A DNA stretch of 64,000 bases, from positions 1 to 64,000 of the forward strand of contig JAUIFO010000012.1 in NCBI GenBank assembly GCA_030430385.1. The letters are read 5' to 3'. Origin of the DNA: Bacteroidia bacterium (lineage in GTDB: Bacteria > Bacteroidota > Bacteroidia > Flavobacteriales > Flavobacteriaceae). The notes beneath the pieces were generated by a model that saw only the letters and a list, made by a program, of their open reading frames with translations, made no database searches and was not told where the DNA came from. Positions 28,963 to 39,013 of this stretch are shown here, piece by piece (the first letter of the stretch is position 1; each line of letters starts with the position of its first letter). Position numbers and translations under genes: made by a program.

Positions 28963-28994
28963 AAAAAAACACCTTCAAGTTGAAGGTGTTTTTC
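28963..28994 (-). terminator. Terminator of the SGNH lipoprotein gene
   Basis: A 10-bp perfect stem AACACCTTCA/TGAAGGTGTT (28968-28977 with 28981-28990) with a 3-base loop. On the minus strand it is followed by a T-run of six. It isolates the upstream pair from atpDC. Confidence 0.9.
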
Positions 28995-29014
28995 AATTAT
29001 TTATTTGATAGACT

Positions 29015-30661
29015 TTATTGCAGTAATGGTGAGAAATTAGTTGGTAAATCATTAGCAACTGGAGTTGAACCAGAGGCTATGAAATTAGAACCAAACTCAG
29101 TATCTATTGCCACTAAAAACTCTCTAGCCATTAAGCCATAACCTCTTGCAGTTAGGTGGATACCATCTAAACTAACCAATCCTCCAAATACTAAATCTGT
29201 TGACATAATATAATCATCATAAGGATAGCCAGATGTAGCCGCTTGTTCGAGTACCAATCTTAAATCAGCAACAGCTAGATTTGGATTGTTATCAGCGATT
29301 GTAAAAATAGTTGAATTGTAAGCAGCTGTTGCTGTTGCAATATTGTTTTGTTCTTGAGGTGTTAATACCCATTTATCTTCAAGCGGAAGTGTGATTCCTT
29401 CAACCGCAAATTGAGCTGCAACAGGTGCAGGTAATAAGGCTTCAAGAGCTGCAGAAACATCTTCGTTTTCAGTTCCTATAATAGAAGCACTTGTTAAGAC
29501 CAATAAATCATTCGCATTAGCTTGTCTTACTTGTCCGTATGCAAGTCCTAAGAAACCGGCAACTTGAGGTGCAGCTTCAGGAGGTAAACCGAATTGTCCA
29601 ATAAAGGCAGCGAAAGCAGGATCTGGTCCTAAAGCACCAGCTATAGTTGCAGATAAATCCGCTAAGTTTTCATCTCTAATAACAACAGCGCTGTTTTCAG
29701 TATTTGAAAATGTAATAATACGCGATGGATCAGCAACAGCAAATACTTGGTTTAAGGCACCATAAATCATATTTAGCATTCCTATCTGCGGACCGAAGTC
29801 TTCATCATTTGGATCTAATGGATTGTGCGGTACAGTAGTAAAATGAGATAAACTCGTAATATCTGGAACTGTAGTAACCACACCTTTAGCACCATTGAGC
29901 GTTAAAGCATCAACCATTGCAGATAAGGCTCCAGCAAAAACGTTAGGATCAGTAATATCATTACTACCATAAGTAGATGGATCGAGATTTCCTGTTTGGT
30001 CAACTCCAGATCCACCAGAAGTTGCATAACCTAGTACATCATTTCCTCCAACCTCACTTAATGTGAAGAATGTTGGATTTTGCGCAACAGCATCACCTAA
30101 CACTGTTGAAGTAGGACCAGATGCTATACGCGTATAAAACGGATTAAAAGCCGCATAACCAGGTGTTACGAAATGAAAGCTTTTAGCACCAGGAATTCCG
30201 AAGTTGTTGAAATCACTTCCAATATTATTACCTGCCTCAGTAGTAATAGGAGGCACAGGAGCTCCTTGGCTCTCTAAGAAATCATCAAGAGAAACTGGGC
30301 CAGCTCCACCAAATACCAAACGGTAACCAGCAGCTACATTGCCACCAACTAAAATACCACCAGTATTATCATCCATTAAAGGTTGTGTAAACGCACCTCC
30401 ACCAGCAAGCGCAAATTGCTCTGATAAAAGCTGAGGAAACGAAAGTTCTTGACCAGCTCTAAATAATCCGCCATCTGAGAAACCAGCTGTGAACGATGCA
30501 CCTATTGACACATAGTTTGAAAAATCTACATCACCAGAAGTTAGTACTGGTAATGGTTCGTCTGTATTGTTTCTTTCTCTAATATCTTCTACGAGTTCAT
30601 TTTCGCAGGCTACCAAACCTAAAGTAAGGCAAACTAGAGCTATATATTTTAATGTTTTCAT
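29015..30661 (-). CDS. SGNH/GDSL-type hydrolase lipoprotein
   Basis: 548 residues. A lipoprotein signal ends LGLVAC, with lipidated cysteine at residue 19. Block I reads SIGASFTAG with serine 56 as nucleophile (GAS instead of GDS), a GGND motif lies in EVGGNDVLGY, and the DGIHLTARGY motif near the C-terminus supplies the Asp-His pair. It is therefore likely an active esterase or lipase on the outer membrane. It is 21 bp downstream of a TonB receptor gene, in the place where SusD would sit in a SusCD pair. Substrate is unknown; an ester or lipid is the simplest guess. Confidence 0.85.
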   Translation of the reverse strand: MKTLKYIALVCLTLGLVACENELVEDIRERNNTDEPLPVLTSGDVDFSNYVSIGASFTAGFSDGGLFRAGQELSFPQLLSEQFALAGGGAFTQPLMDDNTGGILVGGNVAAGYRLVFGGAGPVSLDDFLESQGAPVPPITTEAGNNIGSDFNNFGIPGAKSFHFVTPGYAAFNPFYTRIASGPTSTVLGDAVAQNPTFFTLSEVGGNDVLGYATSGGSGVDQTGNLDPSTYGSNDITDPNVFAGALSAMVDALTLNGAKGVVTTVPDITSLSHFTTVPHNPLDPNDEDFGPQIGMLNMIYGALNQVFAVADPSRIITFSNTENSAVVIRDENLADLSATIAGALGPDPAFAAFIGQFGLPPEAAPQVAGFLGLAYGQVRQANANDLLVLTSASIIGTENEDVSAALEALLPAPVAAQFAVEGITLPLEDKWVLTPQEQNNIATATAAYNSTIFTIADNNPNLAVADLRLVLEQAATSGYPYDDYIMSTDLVFGGLVSLDGIHLTARGYGLMAREFLVAIDTEFGSNFIASGSTPVANDLPTNFSPLLQ

Positions 30662-30682
30662 TTTATGTATTCTTTTTCGTTA

Positions 30683-33541
30683 TTATAAGTTATTGATAGT
30701 CCACGAAATGTAGTATTGAGAACCAATTAAACCAGTACCAAATGCAGTAAAGTATTCATCTTGTAGTAAGTTAGTACCACCAATTTTGATAGATGACTTT
30801 AACTTAGGAATTCTGTAATTTAACTGAGCATCAAGCACGTGAAATGCAGGAACTTCACCATCACCAAATGAAGCTTCCCAGAAATAGTTATCACTCCATC
30901 TCCAAGCCACATTAAATCCGAAATTATCAAACAATTCAGTGTTACCAAATGCTACTTTTGTTTTGTGATCTGGTGTATTAAAGTTTGTTCTGAAATCAGG
31001 ATTTTCGTTAATATCAAAATCTAATTTAGCGTACGTGTAGTTAGCGCTTAAATCGAATCCGTTAAACACTTTCGTAGAAATAGATATTGCCGCTCCATAA
31101 GACGCTACTTCTTCCTCAGAATTAGTATACGTTTGGTAGACATTAACATCACCATTATTTAATGCTGCTAAAATTTGTTGCGTATCAGCATTTAAACCAG
31201 CAACTGAAGCTGGGTTACTTGGATCATAACCAGTTAAATTGAAGTTAGATACATTTCCGTAAAGAGGCGCTACAACTGATTCATTAGATAAGAAATCTTT
31301 ATATGAATTGTAATAAGCAGATGCATCAATAATAAACTTCTTGATCTTACCTCTATATCCTAATTCAAATGAACTTACTTGTTCTGGTTTTGTAAAATTT
31401 GAATTTCCAATAAACTGACTTCCATTGTCGTTGATATTACGTCCAACATTTGACAATTCTCCAGCTACAGAAACAAATAACGAATTGGTATAAGCCGCGT
31501 CAGCGGTTTGTGTAATCGATGAAGGAAGACCAAAATTATTTTGTGCAAATTGACTTACACTATAATCTCTAGAATAACGTTCACCAATATCGCTAGCACC
31601 ACCTACAAGAGTTCCAAGAGCTGTTTCTAAACCAATATATAATGATTGTGTATCAGGATTTCTAAATCCAGTTTGGAAAGATGCTCTAATGTTATGGTTT
31701 TCATTTATGGTTAAACCAGCTGAAAGTCTTGGCGATAAGAATGCATCAAATAACTCTGATTTATCATAACGAATAGAACCTGTAAGTTTTAGTTCTAGAT
31801 TTTCATTTAATTCTAATGAACGTTGTAATTGAGTATATAAACCTAATTCAGAATAAGTAATAGGACCGTTTACGTCTGCATAGATCGTTCCGAAAGAATT
31901 CAATCGATAAGTTCTATGAGAACCACCAACTTGAATTTCAGCAAAATCAACCATATCGCCAAAGTTATAGTTGGCATCTACGTGGTAAATTTTAGAATTA
32001 TCTTTAAATGCAGAACCAGTTAAGAAGTTTGTTTCACTAGTAACTCGATCAAATGCTTGTTGGAATTCTGGAGTTCCTGGCTCCAATCTTCCAGTTTCAG
32101 CAACTGCTCTCGCTGAAGCATGAGCTTGTGCACTAGAAGCACCTCCAAGAGTTTGAGCAATGTACTCTCCAACATATTCTCCAAACCATACATCATGTGC
32201 TTTCCAAGACTGTAAAAGGTTTGGACCAGCAACATCCATTACATAGGTATCACCTGCTTTATCGGCAGTTAGATATCCTCTAACAAAGAAGTTATCATTT
32301 CGAACTTCGATTTTATGTTGTTGTAAGAAGAAATTATCAATTCTATAACGTTGTGCGCCTTGATAGATCGTAGAACCTGTACCAACTTTACCTACATATT
32401 GAATTTCGAAATCATTAGCCCAAGGTCTAAAATATAAACCCCAATCTGCTTTAACACTTTCAGCATTGTAGTCGGTTAAATCTTCTTCACGATAACCAGT
32501 TCTACTCACATTTACTGAAGGTACTAATGCAGAAGCTCCGGTTGGTGCTAATCCTAAACTTTCTAAAGTAAGGGCCACATCTCTAATGTTTGTAGATACG
32601 TTATCACCATAGATGTTTACACCATCATAATTTATATTAGATGCTCTAGTTCCACCAGGAGTGTCTTTGTCATCATAGTTTGTAGCATACCAATCGGTTC
32701 CTTTTAAATATCCAAAATTAACTTTGGCAGCAAAGTGCTCACTGAATTTATGAGCTAATCGTATACCTACGTCAGTATAGTCATTGTCACCAGCAGCTTC
32801 TTGAGATGTAATACCTCGTTTAACATAACCACTGATTCCTTGGTGGTCAAACGGGTTTTTACTTCTCATAAATAAGATACCATTAAATGCGTTAGCTCCA
32901 TATAGTGCTGAAGACGCTCCAGGAAGTAATTCCACACTTTGCACGTCGGTTTCAGTCATACCCAAAAGGTTACCTAACGGGAAGTTTAACGCAGGCGCAG
33001 AGTTGTCCATTCCATCTACCAACTGTACAAATCTTGTGTTAGCAAACGTTGCAAAACCTCTAGTGTTAATGGATTTGAATGTTAAACTGTTAGTGTTGAT
33101 ATCAACACCTTTTAAATTTTCTAAACCACCATAGAAATCGGCTGAAGCCGTGTTTTTAATTTCTTTAAGACCAAAGCGCTCCACAGTAACAGGAGATTCG
33201 AAAATACGTTCTGGAGTTCTTGAAGCTGAAATAACAACTTCATCTAACTCAGTTCCTTCAGTCATAGAAGCATCTACAGTTTGAGGGTTTGTGGTAACTT
33301 CTTGTGTTACCGTTTCAAAACCTACGCTACTAAATTGAATTGTAAACGGTGGGTCTTGATCAACAGTTAGGGTATAGTTTCCATCAAAATCTGAGATCGT
33401 TCCTGATGTGGTTCCAACGACAATAATGTTAACACCTGGTAAGGGTTGTCCATTGTTATCAGTTACTTTACCTTTAACTGTAGTTTGTGCAAATGTAAAC
33501 GCACAACAAAACAGCATAATTGATTTTAGAATTGTCTTCAT
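30683..33541 (-). CDS. TonB-dependent receptor with CarboxypepD_reg-like domain
   Basis: 952 residues. The signal peptide ends in AFTFAQ. The CarboxypepD_reg domain (TVKGKVTDNNGQPLPGVNIIVVGTTSGT) spans about 20-110, followed by a plug with DEVVISASRTPERIFESPV and ALYGANAFNGILFMRSKNPF. The barrel ends with a terminal SWTINNL. The receptor is probably expressed with the SGNH lipoprotein gene 21 bp downstream. Upstream on the minus strand I see TTG, 18 bases and TATATTGC, a slightly imperfect promoter. The substrate is unknown. Confidence 0.88.
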   Translation of the reverse strand: MKTILKSIMLFCCAFTFAQTTVKGKVTDNNGQPLPGVNIIVVGTTSGTISDFDGNYTLTVDQDPPFTIQFSSVGFETVTQEVTTNPQTVDASMTEGTELDEVVISASRTPERIFESPVTVERFGLKEIKNTASADFYGGLENLKGVDINTNSLTFKSINTRGFATFANTRFVQLVDGMDNSAPALNFPLGNLLGMTETDVQSVELLPGASSALYGANAFNGILFMRSKNPFDHQGISGYVKRGITSQEAAGDNDYTDVGIRLAHKFSEHFAAKVNFGYLKGTDWYATNYDDKDTPGGTRASNINYDGVNIYGDNVSTNIRDVALTLESLGLAPTGASALVPSVNVSRTGYREEDLTDYNAESVKADWGLYFRPWANDFEIQYVGKVGTGSTIYQGAQRYRIDNFFLQQHKIEVRNDNFFVRGYLTADKAGDTYVMDVAGPNLLQSWKAHDVWFGEYVGEYIAQTLGGASSAQAHASARAVAETGRLEPGTPEFQQAFDRVTSETNFLTGSAFKDNSKIYHVDANYNFGDMVDFAEIQVGGSHRTYRLNSFGTIYADVNGPITYSELGLYTQLQRSLELNENLELKLTGSIRYDKSELFDAFLSPRLSAGLTINENHNIRASFQTGFRNPDTQSLYIGLETALGTLVGGASDIGERYSRDYSVSQFAQNNFGLPSSITQTADAAYTNSLFVSVAGELSNVGRNINDNGSQFIGNSNFTKPEQVSSFELGYRGKIKKFIIDASAYYNSYKDFLSNESVVAPLYGNVSNFNLTGYDPSNPASVAGLNADTQQILAALNNGDVNVYQTYTNSEEEVASYGAAISISTKVFNGFDLSANYTYAKLDFDINENPDFRTNFNTPDHKTKVAFGNTELFDNFGFNVAWRWSDNYFWEASFGDGEVPAFHVLDAQLNYRIPKLKSSIKIGGTNLLQDEYFTAFGTGLIGSQYYISWTINNL

Positions 33542-33703
33542 TTTAGGGAATTAGTTAAATTTAGTACAGCAATATAAATAATTATATGCTAAACCAATGC
33601 ATAATTCCCAAAAATGTATGCACGCATAATAGTTTTTAATAAAAAAAGCACCTCTTTTTTATTAAAACCGAATATTTACAAGGGTTAGACTTTCAAAAAA
33701 AAC

Positions 33704-35551
33704 TTATTCGACCGTTACCGCTTTTGCTAGGTTTCTTGGTTGATCAACATTTTTTCCTAACATCAGTGCGATGTGATACGATAGTAATTGAAGCGGAATA
33801 GTCGTTAATAAAGGAGTGAGCGACTCAATGGTTTCAGGAACTTCAATAACATGATCTGCAAGTGCTTTAACTTGTTGGTCACCTTCAGTAACAATACCAA
33901 TAATTTTACCTTTTCTTGATTTAATTTCTTGAATGTTACTTACCACTTTTTCATAATGTCCTTTTTTAGTAGCAATAACTACAATAGGCATGTTTTCATC
34001 AATTAGCGCAATAGGACCATGTTTCATTTCAGCTGCAGGATAACCTTCAGCGTGTATGTATGAAATTTCTTTGAGTTTTAAAGCGCCTTCAAGGGCAACA
34101 GGGAAGTTATAACCTCTTCCTAAGTATAAGAAGTTACCTGCGTTCTTATAAATTTCTGAGATTGACTTTACATAATCATCAGACTCCAGTGATTTTTTTA
34201 CTTTTTCAGGAATCAATTCTAATTCAATCATATGCTGTCTGAATTCAGAACTAGAAATAGTTCCTTTTGCACGCGCTAAACGTAGTGCTATTAAAGTTAA
34301 CACTGTAATTTGAGTTGTAAATGCTTTTGTTGAAGCCACACCAATTTCAGGGCCAGCATGTGTATATGCACCAGCATCAGTTTCTCTCGCAATTGATGAC
34401 CCAACAACATTACAAACACCAAAAACAAAAGCACCTCTTGATTTTGCTAATTTTATGGCTGCTAGTGTATCAGCAGTTTCACCAGATTGAGAAATCGCTA
34501 TAACCACATCTTTATCTGTGATTACTGGATTTCTATATCTAAATTCTGAAGCATATTCAACTTCAACTGGAATTCTAGCTAAGTCTTCAAAGATATATTC
34601 AGAGACTAATCCTGCATGCCAAGAAGTACCACAAGCAACAACAATAATACGATTAGCATTGAGGAAGGTTTTCATATTATCCTCAACACCAGCCATTTTT
34701 ATGATGCCTTCATTAGGAAGCATTCTTCCTCTAAAGGTGTCAAGAATGGCATTTGGTTGCTCATAAATTTCTTTAAGCATAAAGTGGTCGTAGCCACCTT
34801 TTTCAATTTGTTCAAGGTTAAGTTTTAACTCTTGTACGTATGGGTCAACCAATGAATCATCCTTAATCTTTCTAATTTTCACACCTTTTTCTAAACGCAC
34901 AACCGCCATTTCTTCGTCTTCAAGGTAGATGGCATTTTTTGTGTATTCAATAAAAGGTGACGCGTCACTGGCAATAAAAAATTCATTTTCTCCAATACCT
35001 ATAGCTAATGGACTACCAAGTCTAGCTACAACAATTTCATTGGGCTTGTTTTTATCAAAAACGGCAATGGCATAAGCACCAACAACTTGGTTTAGTGCAA
35101 TCTGTACAGCTTTACCAAGCTTAATATCTTCATTTTTCTTGACGTCTTCAATAAGGTTAACGAGGACTTCAGTATCTGTATCAGATTTAAAAGTGTAACC
35201 TCTTTTGATAAGTTCCTTTTTTAAAGATTCATAATTTTCAATGATTCCATTATGAATAATAACAAGGTTACCTGAATTTGAATAATGTGGATGAGAATTG
35301 ATATCATTAGGAACACCATGGGTTGCCCATCTGGTGTGCCCAATTCCTAGTGTTCCTTTTGTTGGAATCTCACGTTCAAGGCGATTTTGTAAGTCATCAA
35401 CTTTTCCTTTGGTTTTAGATAATTTAATATCTGAACCATCAAAAAGTGCAATTCCTGCACTATCATAACCTCTATATTCTAGACGTTTTAAGCCTTTTAA
35501 AATAATGGGATAAGCCTCTCGATGACCAATGTATCCTACAATTCCGCACAT
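33704..35551 (-). CDS. glmS: Glutamine--fructose-6-phosphate transaminase (isomerizing)
   Basis: 615 residues, full length. The N-terminal glutaminase begins MCGIVGYIG with catalytic cysteine 2. Two SIS sugar-isomerase domains follow, with CGTSWHAG and SQSGETADTL motifs, and the C-terminus ends PRNLAKAVTVE. It makes glucosamine-6-phosphate for the cell envelope. It is last of a leftward run with the DUF4270 lipoprotein (6 bp) and the GT5-only protein. Confidence 0.97.
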   Translation of the reverse strand: MCGIVGYIGHREAYPIILKGLKRLEYRGYDSAGIALFDGSDIKLSKTKGKVDDLQNRLEREIPTKGTLGIGHTRWATHGVPNDINSHPHYSNSGNLVIIHNGIIENYESLKKELIKRGYTFKSDTDTEVLVNLIEDVKKNEDIKLGKAVQIALNQVVGAYAIAVFDKNKPNEIVVARLGSPLAIGIGENEFFIASDASPFIEYTKNAIYLEDEEMAVVRLEKGVKIRKIKDDSLVDPYVQELKLNLEQIEKGGYDHFMLKEIYEQPNAILDTFRGRMLPNEGIIKMAGVEDNMKTFLNANRIIVVACGTSWHAGLVSEYIFEDLARIPVEVEYASEFRYRNPVITDKDVVIAISQSGETADTLAAIKLAKSRGAFVFGVCNVVGSSIARETDAGAYTHAGPEIGVASTKAFTTQITVLTLIALRLARAKGTISSSEFRQHMIELELIPEKVKKSLESDDYVKSISEIYKNAGNFLYLGRGYNFPVALEGALKLKEISYIHAEGYPAAEMKHGPIALIDENMPIVVIATKKGHYEKVVSNIQEIKSRKGKIIGIVTEGDQQVKALADHVIEVPETIESLTPLLTTIPLQLLSYHIALMLGKNVDQPRNLAKAVTVE

Positions 35552-35557
35552 AATATT

Positions 35558-37213
35558 TTAGTTGTTAGGTTCTGTAAAAAAGATTTCCAAATATAATCTT
35601 TTTCCTTCTTCCATTGCATTATTTCCAAAAAGAACAGTGCCACGTTGTGTGATTATTGAACTTACAGGGAGTTTATCGTTGTCATCTTCTGGGTTGAGAA
35701 TGTCATAATCTTGAGCATTACTCTCTAAATTGATATTTCCAGAAACTACCAAACCTAAATCGACATTGGAAGAATCTCTTACTAAAATATTATTTATATG
35801 TTCTGTTATTCTGATTTTGTATCTGTATTCTACTTCGCCTCCATTTGCAGTATTGTCAACCTCTTCTAATCGGCCTAAATGTGCAGTTCTTGAATTTATT
35901 GGATCTAAAGTACTTGCAGAATCAAAGAAATAATCAATTAATGGCGAATTGTTTTTAGTGTCATATATATAAATTCTTTCAGGCTCTACTAAACTTTGAA
36001 CAGCATCTTTGTCTACATAGAACACTAAATTAGCTTCATTAACTAGTTTTTTACTTCTTATAAAATTGCCGTTTTCATCAGTTTCAACGAAATCATTTTT
36101 GAAAAGCTCAAAACTGTTAATATTATTGTCATTATCGATATTCTCACCATCAAACAATTTTATCATAGCCAAAGATCCTTCACCGCCTTTTAAAAACAAT
36201 CTTTCATCTCCTAAGAAAGGGTCACCATCACTTAAGGTAAAGTCGTTTGACAAGAAATTAACACGATTAGCTACAAAATTAAATGTAAATGTAGACTGTA
36301 TTGGTTCGTCGTTATTTAAGGTGTTGTCTCTTGTATAATGTAATGTTACATTAGCATCATTACTGGTTAAGTTTAGTATTGCAAAATTATTTGTAATGTC
36401 ATCATCAAATTCAGCTTTAAAATAAAGTCCTCTAAAATAGTCATTGAGATTACTTTGATTACTGATTTCAGGCTCTCCAGATTTATCAATGATTTTTTCT
36501 TTCCAATACTCAAGTTCAGCATCTTGCTCAGGAGTTCCAGATTTGAATACCATTCTAAGTGCAGGAGGCTGACGTTCGGTGATTTCACCTTCAGTGTCTG
36601 TTAAGATAATTTGTTTGTTTTCTGGAATAAAACTGTTAATTGAACGGATCAGCGTTCCTTCTAGAACAGCATCACTTATTGAACCAGTTGATGTTGTTTT
36701 GTTTGAATAATATATTTGCGGATCATTAATATCTGAATTTGGTTCAAAATCTCTTAAAAAATAATTGCTTTCATAAAGCGATAGTTTATAAGAAGAATCT
36801 CCAAATATAGAATCTAACTCATATTCAGTATTTCCATCCTCATCAAGTCCAGTTGCTGTGCTGAAATAAGGAATGGTGATTACTACAGAATCTAAAACTG
36901 TGTTTTGACCAAAATCAGGTTCTACAAATGACGTGCTTAATTGTGTAACAAAGCTCGCTGTGGTTTTGCCATATAGAGGGTCATCATATATGCCTAGTAA
37001 ATTTACAGGAAGGTTGTTAGTTTGAATAGGCGGTAAAGCCTTGGTATATGAAATAACATCATATTTGTTAGATGCTGTTTCAAAATTTGTTGCATTATTA
37101 GTGTTAATAATGTCAGATTCTACAGTTGCAAAATCTTTATCACAAGCTATAACAAAGCAAGCTAATAAGCCAATAACAGCTATGTTTCTTAGAGCAGTTT
37201 TTGAATAGTTCAT
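35558..37213 (-). CDS. DUF4270 lipoprotein
   Basis: 551 residues. The lipoprotein signal ends VIAC, with the lipidated cysteine at residue 24 and an acidic stretch after it. The rest is a long beta-rich domain, including NLLGIYDDPLYGKTTASFVTQLS near the start, which fits DUF4270. DUF4270 proteins are surface or periplasmic Bacteroidota lipoproteins of unknown function. It lies 12 bp after the GT5-only gene and 6 bp before glmS, so it may take part in envelope or polysaccharide work. This is inference from context. Confidence 0.82.
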   Translation of the reverse strand: MNYSKTALRNIAVIGLLACFVIACDKDFATVESDIINTNNATNFETASNKYDVISYTKALPPIQTNNLPVNLLGIYDDPLYGKTTASFVTQLSTSFVEPDFGQNTVLDSVVITIPYFSTATGLDEDGNTEYELDSIFGDSSYKLSLYESNYFLRDFEPNSDINDPQIYYSNKTTSTGSISDAVLEGTLIRSINSFIPENKQIILTDTEGEITERQPPALRMVFKSGTPEQDAELEYWKEKIIDKSGEPEISNQSNLNDYFRGLYFKAEFDDDITNNFAILNLTSNDANVTLHYTRDNTLNNDEPIQSTFTFNFVANRVNFLSNDFTLSDGDPFLGDERLFLKGGEGSLAMIKLFDGENIDNDNNINSFELFKNDFVETDENGNFIRSKKLVNEANLVFYVDKDAVQSLVEPERIYIYDTKNNSPLIDYFFDSASTLDPINSRTAHLGRLEEVDNTANGGEVEYRYKIRITEHINNILVRDSSNVDLGLVVSGNINLESNAQDYDILNPEDDNDKLPVSSIITQRGTVLFGNNAMEEGKRLYLEIFFTEPNN

Positions 37214-37225
37214 AAACGAGGTTAA

Positions 37226-38035
37226 CTAATTAAGTACTTTGGTGTTGTAGAATTCTGTGTATGGTTCAGCAAATTCTTCTACTGAAAAATAATCCAAAAC
37301 AGGCTTTCCACAAGCATCTAAATGATCTTCAAGTTCTTTTGGTAAATCACTCGATCCTTTTATCAAAGCATCAGAGTGATCTATAGCAATTTTCATTAAA
37401 TTACTATAATTTGGAGTTTCAAGTAATTTGACCTGGTCCTCATCAATATTATCAAACTTCACTTTGTCTAACATTTGCTTATCTAACGTACCATCAAAGT
37501 TTTGATTGTATATAGATGTAACAATTTTACTTTCGTTAAATAAAGGTTCGTCTTTATAATATTGTTTGAGGTACAGTGGTAATAAGGAAGCAAGCCATCC
37601 ATTGACGTGAATAATATCTGGCGACCAGTTTAATTTTTTAACAGTTTCAATCACACCTTTTGCAAAAAATATGGCGCGTTCGTCATTGTCAGGAAATAAA
37701 TTTCCATCTTCATCAGTCAAAGTTGCTTTTCTTTTAAAGTATTCTTCGTTATCTATAAAGTAAACTTGAATGCGTTCTTTTGGAATAGAAGCCACTTTAA
37801 TAATAAGCGGCATATCTAAATCATTGATTACTAAATTTATTCCAGATAGCCTGATAACTTCATGCAGCTGATGCCTTCTTTCATTGATGTTACCATAGCG
37901 TGGCATAAATATTCGTATTTGTCCGCCTTGTTTGTTTACCATTTTTGGAGCTTCAAATGACATTGAAGAAATCTCGGTTTCAGGTAAATAAGGCACTACT
38001 TCAGACGACACATACAATATTCGCTTATCTTTCAT
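37226..38035 (-). CDS. Glycogen/starch synthase-like GT5 N-terminal domain protein
   Basis: 269 residues, about half a normal glycogen synthase. It begins RILYVSSEVVPYLPETEISS, followed by MVNKQGGQIRIFMPRYGNI and DIIHVNGWLASLLPLYL, which are the GT5 N-terminal landmarks. The KxGGL motif that binds ADP-glucose is replaced by PETEISSM, and the second Rossmann domain with its nucleotide site is absent. It is unlikely to be a normal glycogen synthase; such single-domain relatives are seen in Bacteroidota. It heads the leftward run DUF4270-glmS. Role unknown. Confidence 0.75.
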   Translation of the reverse strand: MKDKRILYVSSEVVPYLPETEISSMSFEAPKMVNKQGGQIRIFMPRYGNINERRHQLHEVIRLSGINLVINDLDMPLIIKVASIPKERIQVYFIDNEEYFKRKATLTDEDGNLFPDNDERAIFFAKGVIETVKKLNWSPDIIHVNGWLASLLPLYLKQYYKDEPLFNESKIVTSIYNQNFDGTLDKQMLDKVKFDNIDEDQVKLLETPNYSNLMKIAIDHSDALIKGSSDLPKELEDHLDACGKPVLDYFSVEEFAEPYTEFYNTKVLN

Positions 38036-38077
38036 AAATCGGTTCGTTAATAATTAGAATTAAAAATAAAAAACATG

Positions 38078-38085
38078 CAAAATTA
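38078..38085 (-). promoter_or_regulatory. -7 promoter element for the GT5-DUF4270-glmS operon
   Basis: On the minus strand the bases are TAATTTTG, about 43 bases before the GT5 gene start. It lies in the short divergent region shared with panC. Confidence 0.4.
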
Positions 38086-38116
38086 CAAAAATTTATGCAG
38101 ATTGCTAGTAAAATAT

Positions 38117-38124
38117 TAAGTTTG
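38117..38124 (+). promoter_or_regulatory. -7 promoter element for panC
   Basis: TAAGTTTG matches TAnnTTTG and ends 24 bases before the ATG at 38149. The frame extends upstream to 38095, but that start would precede the promoter, which supports the ATG at 38149. Confidence 0.45.
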
Positions 38125-38148
38125 CACGCGTTAAACTTTTGTTATTTC

Positions 38149-39000
38149 ATGACTGTTTTTTTCAATAAAACTGAGCTTAGACAATACTTAGATCAACTTA
38201 AGTCTAAAACCAAATCTTTAGGTTTCGTTCCTACTATGGGAGCATTACACCAAGGACATGCCTCGCTTATTGAAAAAGGATTAGAGCAAAATGAGTATGT
38301 TGTTGTAAGTATTTTTGTTAATCCTACTCAGTTTGACAATCAAGAAGATTTAGTGAAATATCCAAGAACATTAGATACAGATGTCGAACTTTTAACATCA
38401 ATATCTGAAGACAACATTGTGGTTTATGCACCTACAGTTGATGATATTTATGGAGACCATGTTGTGTCTACCGCTTTTTCATATGACGGACTAGAACATG
38501 AAATGGAGGGTCGTTTTAGAGATGGCCACTTTGATGGTGTAGGAACTATAGTGAAACGATTGTTTGAAATTGTTCAACCGCATAATGCCTACTTTGGAGA
38601 AAAAGACTTTCAGCAATTGATGATCATAAAAAAGCTGGCTGAAAAGTATGACATTCCTGTTAATGTCATTGGGTGTAAAATTCATCGAGCAAGTGACGGA
38701 TTAGCAATGAGCTCAAGAAATACGAGACTAAAACCTGAGTTTAGAAAAGCTGCACCATTTATATATAAGACCCTAAAGGCTGCCAAAGAAAAATTTGGCA
38801 CAAAAAGTGCTAATAAAATTACCGAATGGGTAACACGTCAATTTGAAAATCACGATTTATTAGAATTAGAATATTTTATAATTGCTGATGTTAAAACTCT
38901 CAAAACGGTTAAACGAAAATCTAACAAAAAAAAATATAGAGCTTTTATAGCTGTATATGCAGATGATATTAGACTTATAGATAATATCGCACTAAATTAA
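38149..39000 (+). CDS. panC: Pantoate--beta-alanine ligase
   Basis: 283 residues from the ATG at 38149. The HxGH-like motif MGALHQGH is at residues 30-37, and the second signature [10 protein letters not shown] lies near 180. It joins pantoate and beta-alanine using ATP to make pantothenate. It precedes panD, which makes the beta-alanine, by 13 bp. The earlier in-frame ATG at 38095 would add 18 residues upstream of the promoter element. Confidence 0.95.
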   Translation: MTVFFNKTELRQYLDQLKSKTKSLGFVPTMGALHQGHASLIEKGLEQNEYVVVSIFVNPTQFDNQEDLVKYPRTLDTDVELLTSISEDNIVVYAPTVDDIYGDHVVSTAFSYDGLEHEMEGRFRDGHFDGVGTIVKRLFEIVQPHNAYFGEKDFQQLMIIKKLAEKYDIPVNVIGCKIHRASDGLAMSSRNTRLKPEFRKAAPFIYKTLKAAKEKFGTKSANKITEWVTRQFENHDLLELEYFIIADVKTLKTVKRKSNKKKYRAFIAVYADDIRLIDNIALN

Positions 39001-39001
39001 T

Positions 39002-39009
39002 TATCTTTG
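39002..39009 (+). promoter_or_regulatory. -7 element immediately before panD
   Basis: TATCTTTG matches TAnnTTTG and ends exactly 4 bases before the panD ATG, in the 13-bp gap after panC. A TSS here would fall at or beside the start codon. No TTG at the -33 position is seen, so chance is possible. Confidence 0.35.
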
Positions 39010-39013
39010 CCTC

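Noticed and set aside
29015..33541. Canonical SusCD polysaccharide-utilisation locus
   Set aside because: No SusD gene, glycoside hydrolase or regulator of that type is adjacent; only the receptor and an SGNH lipoprotein are present.
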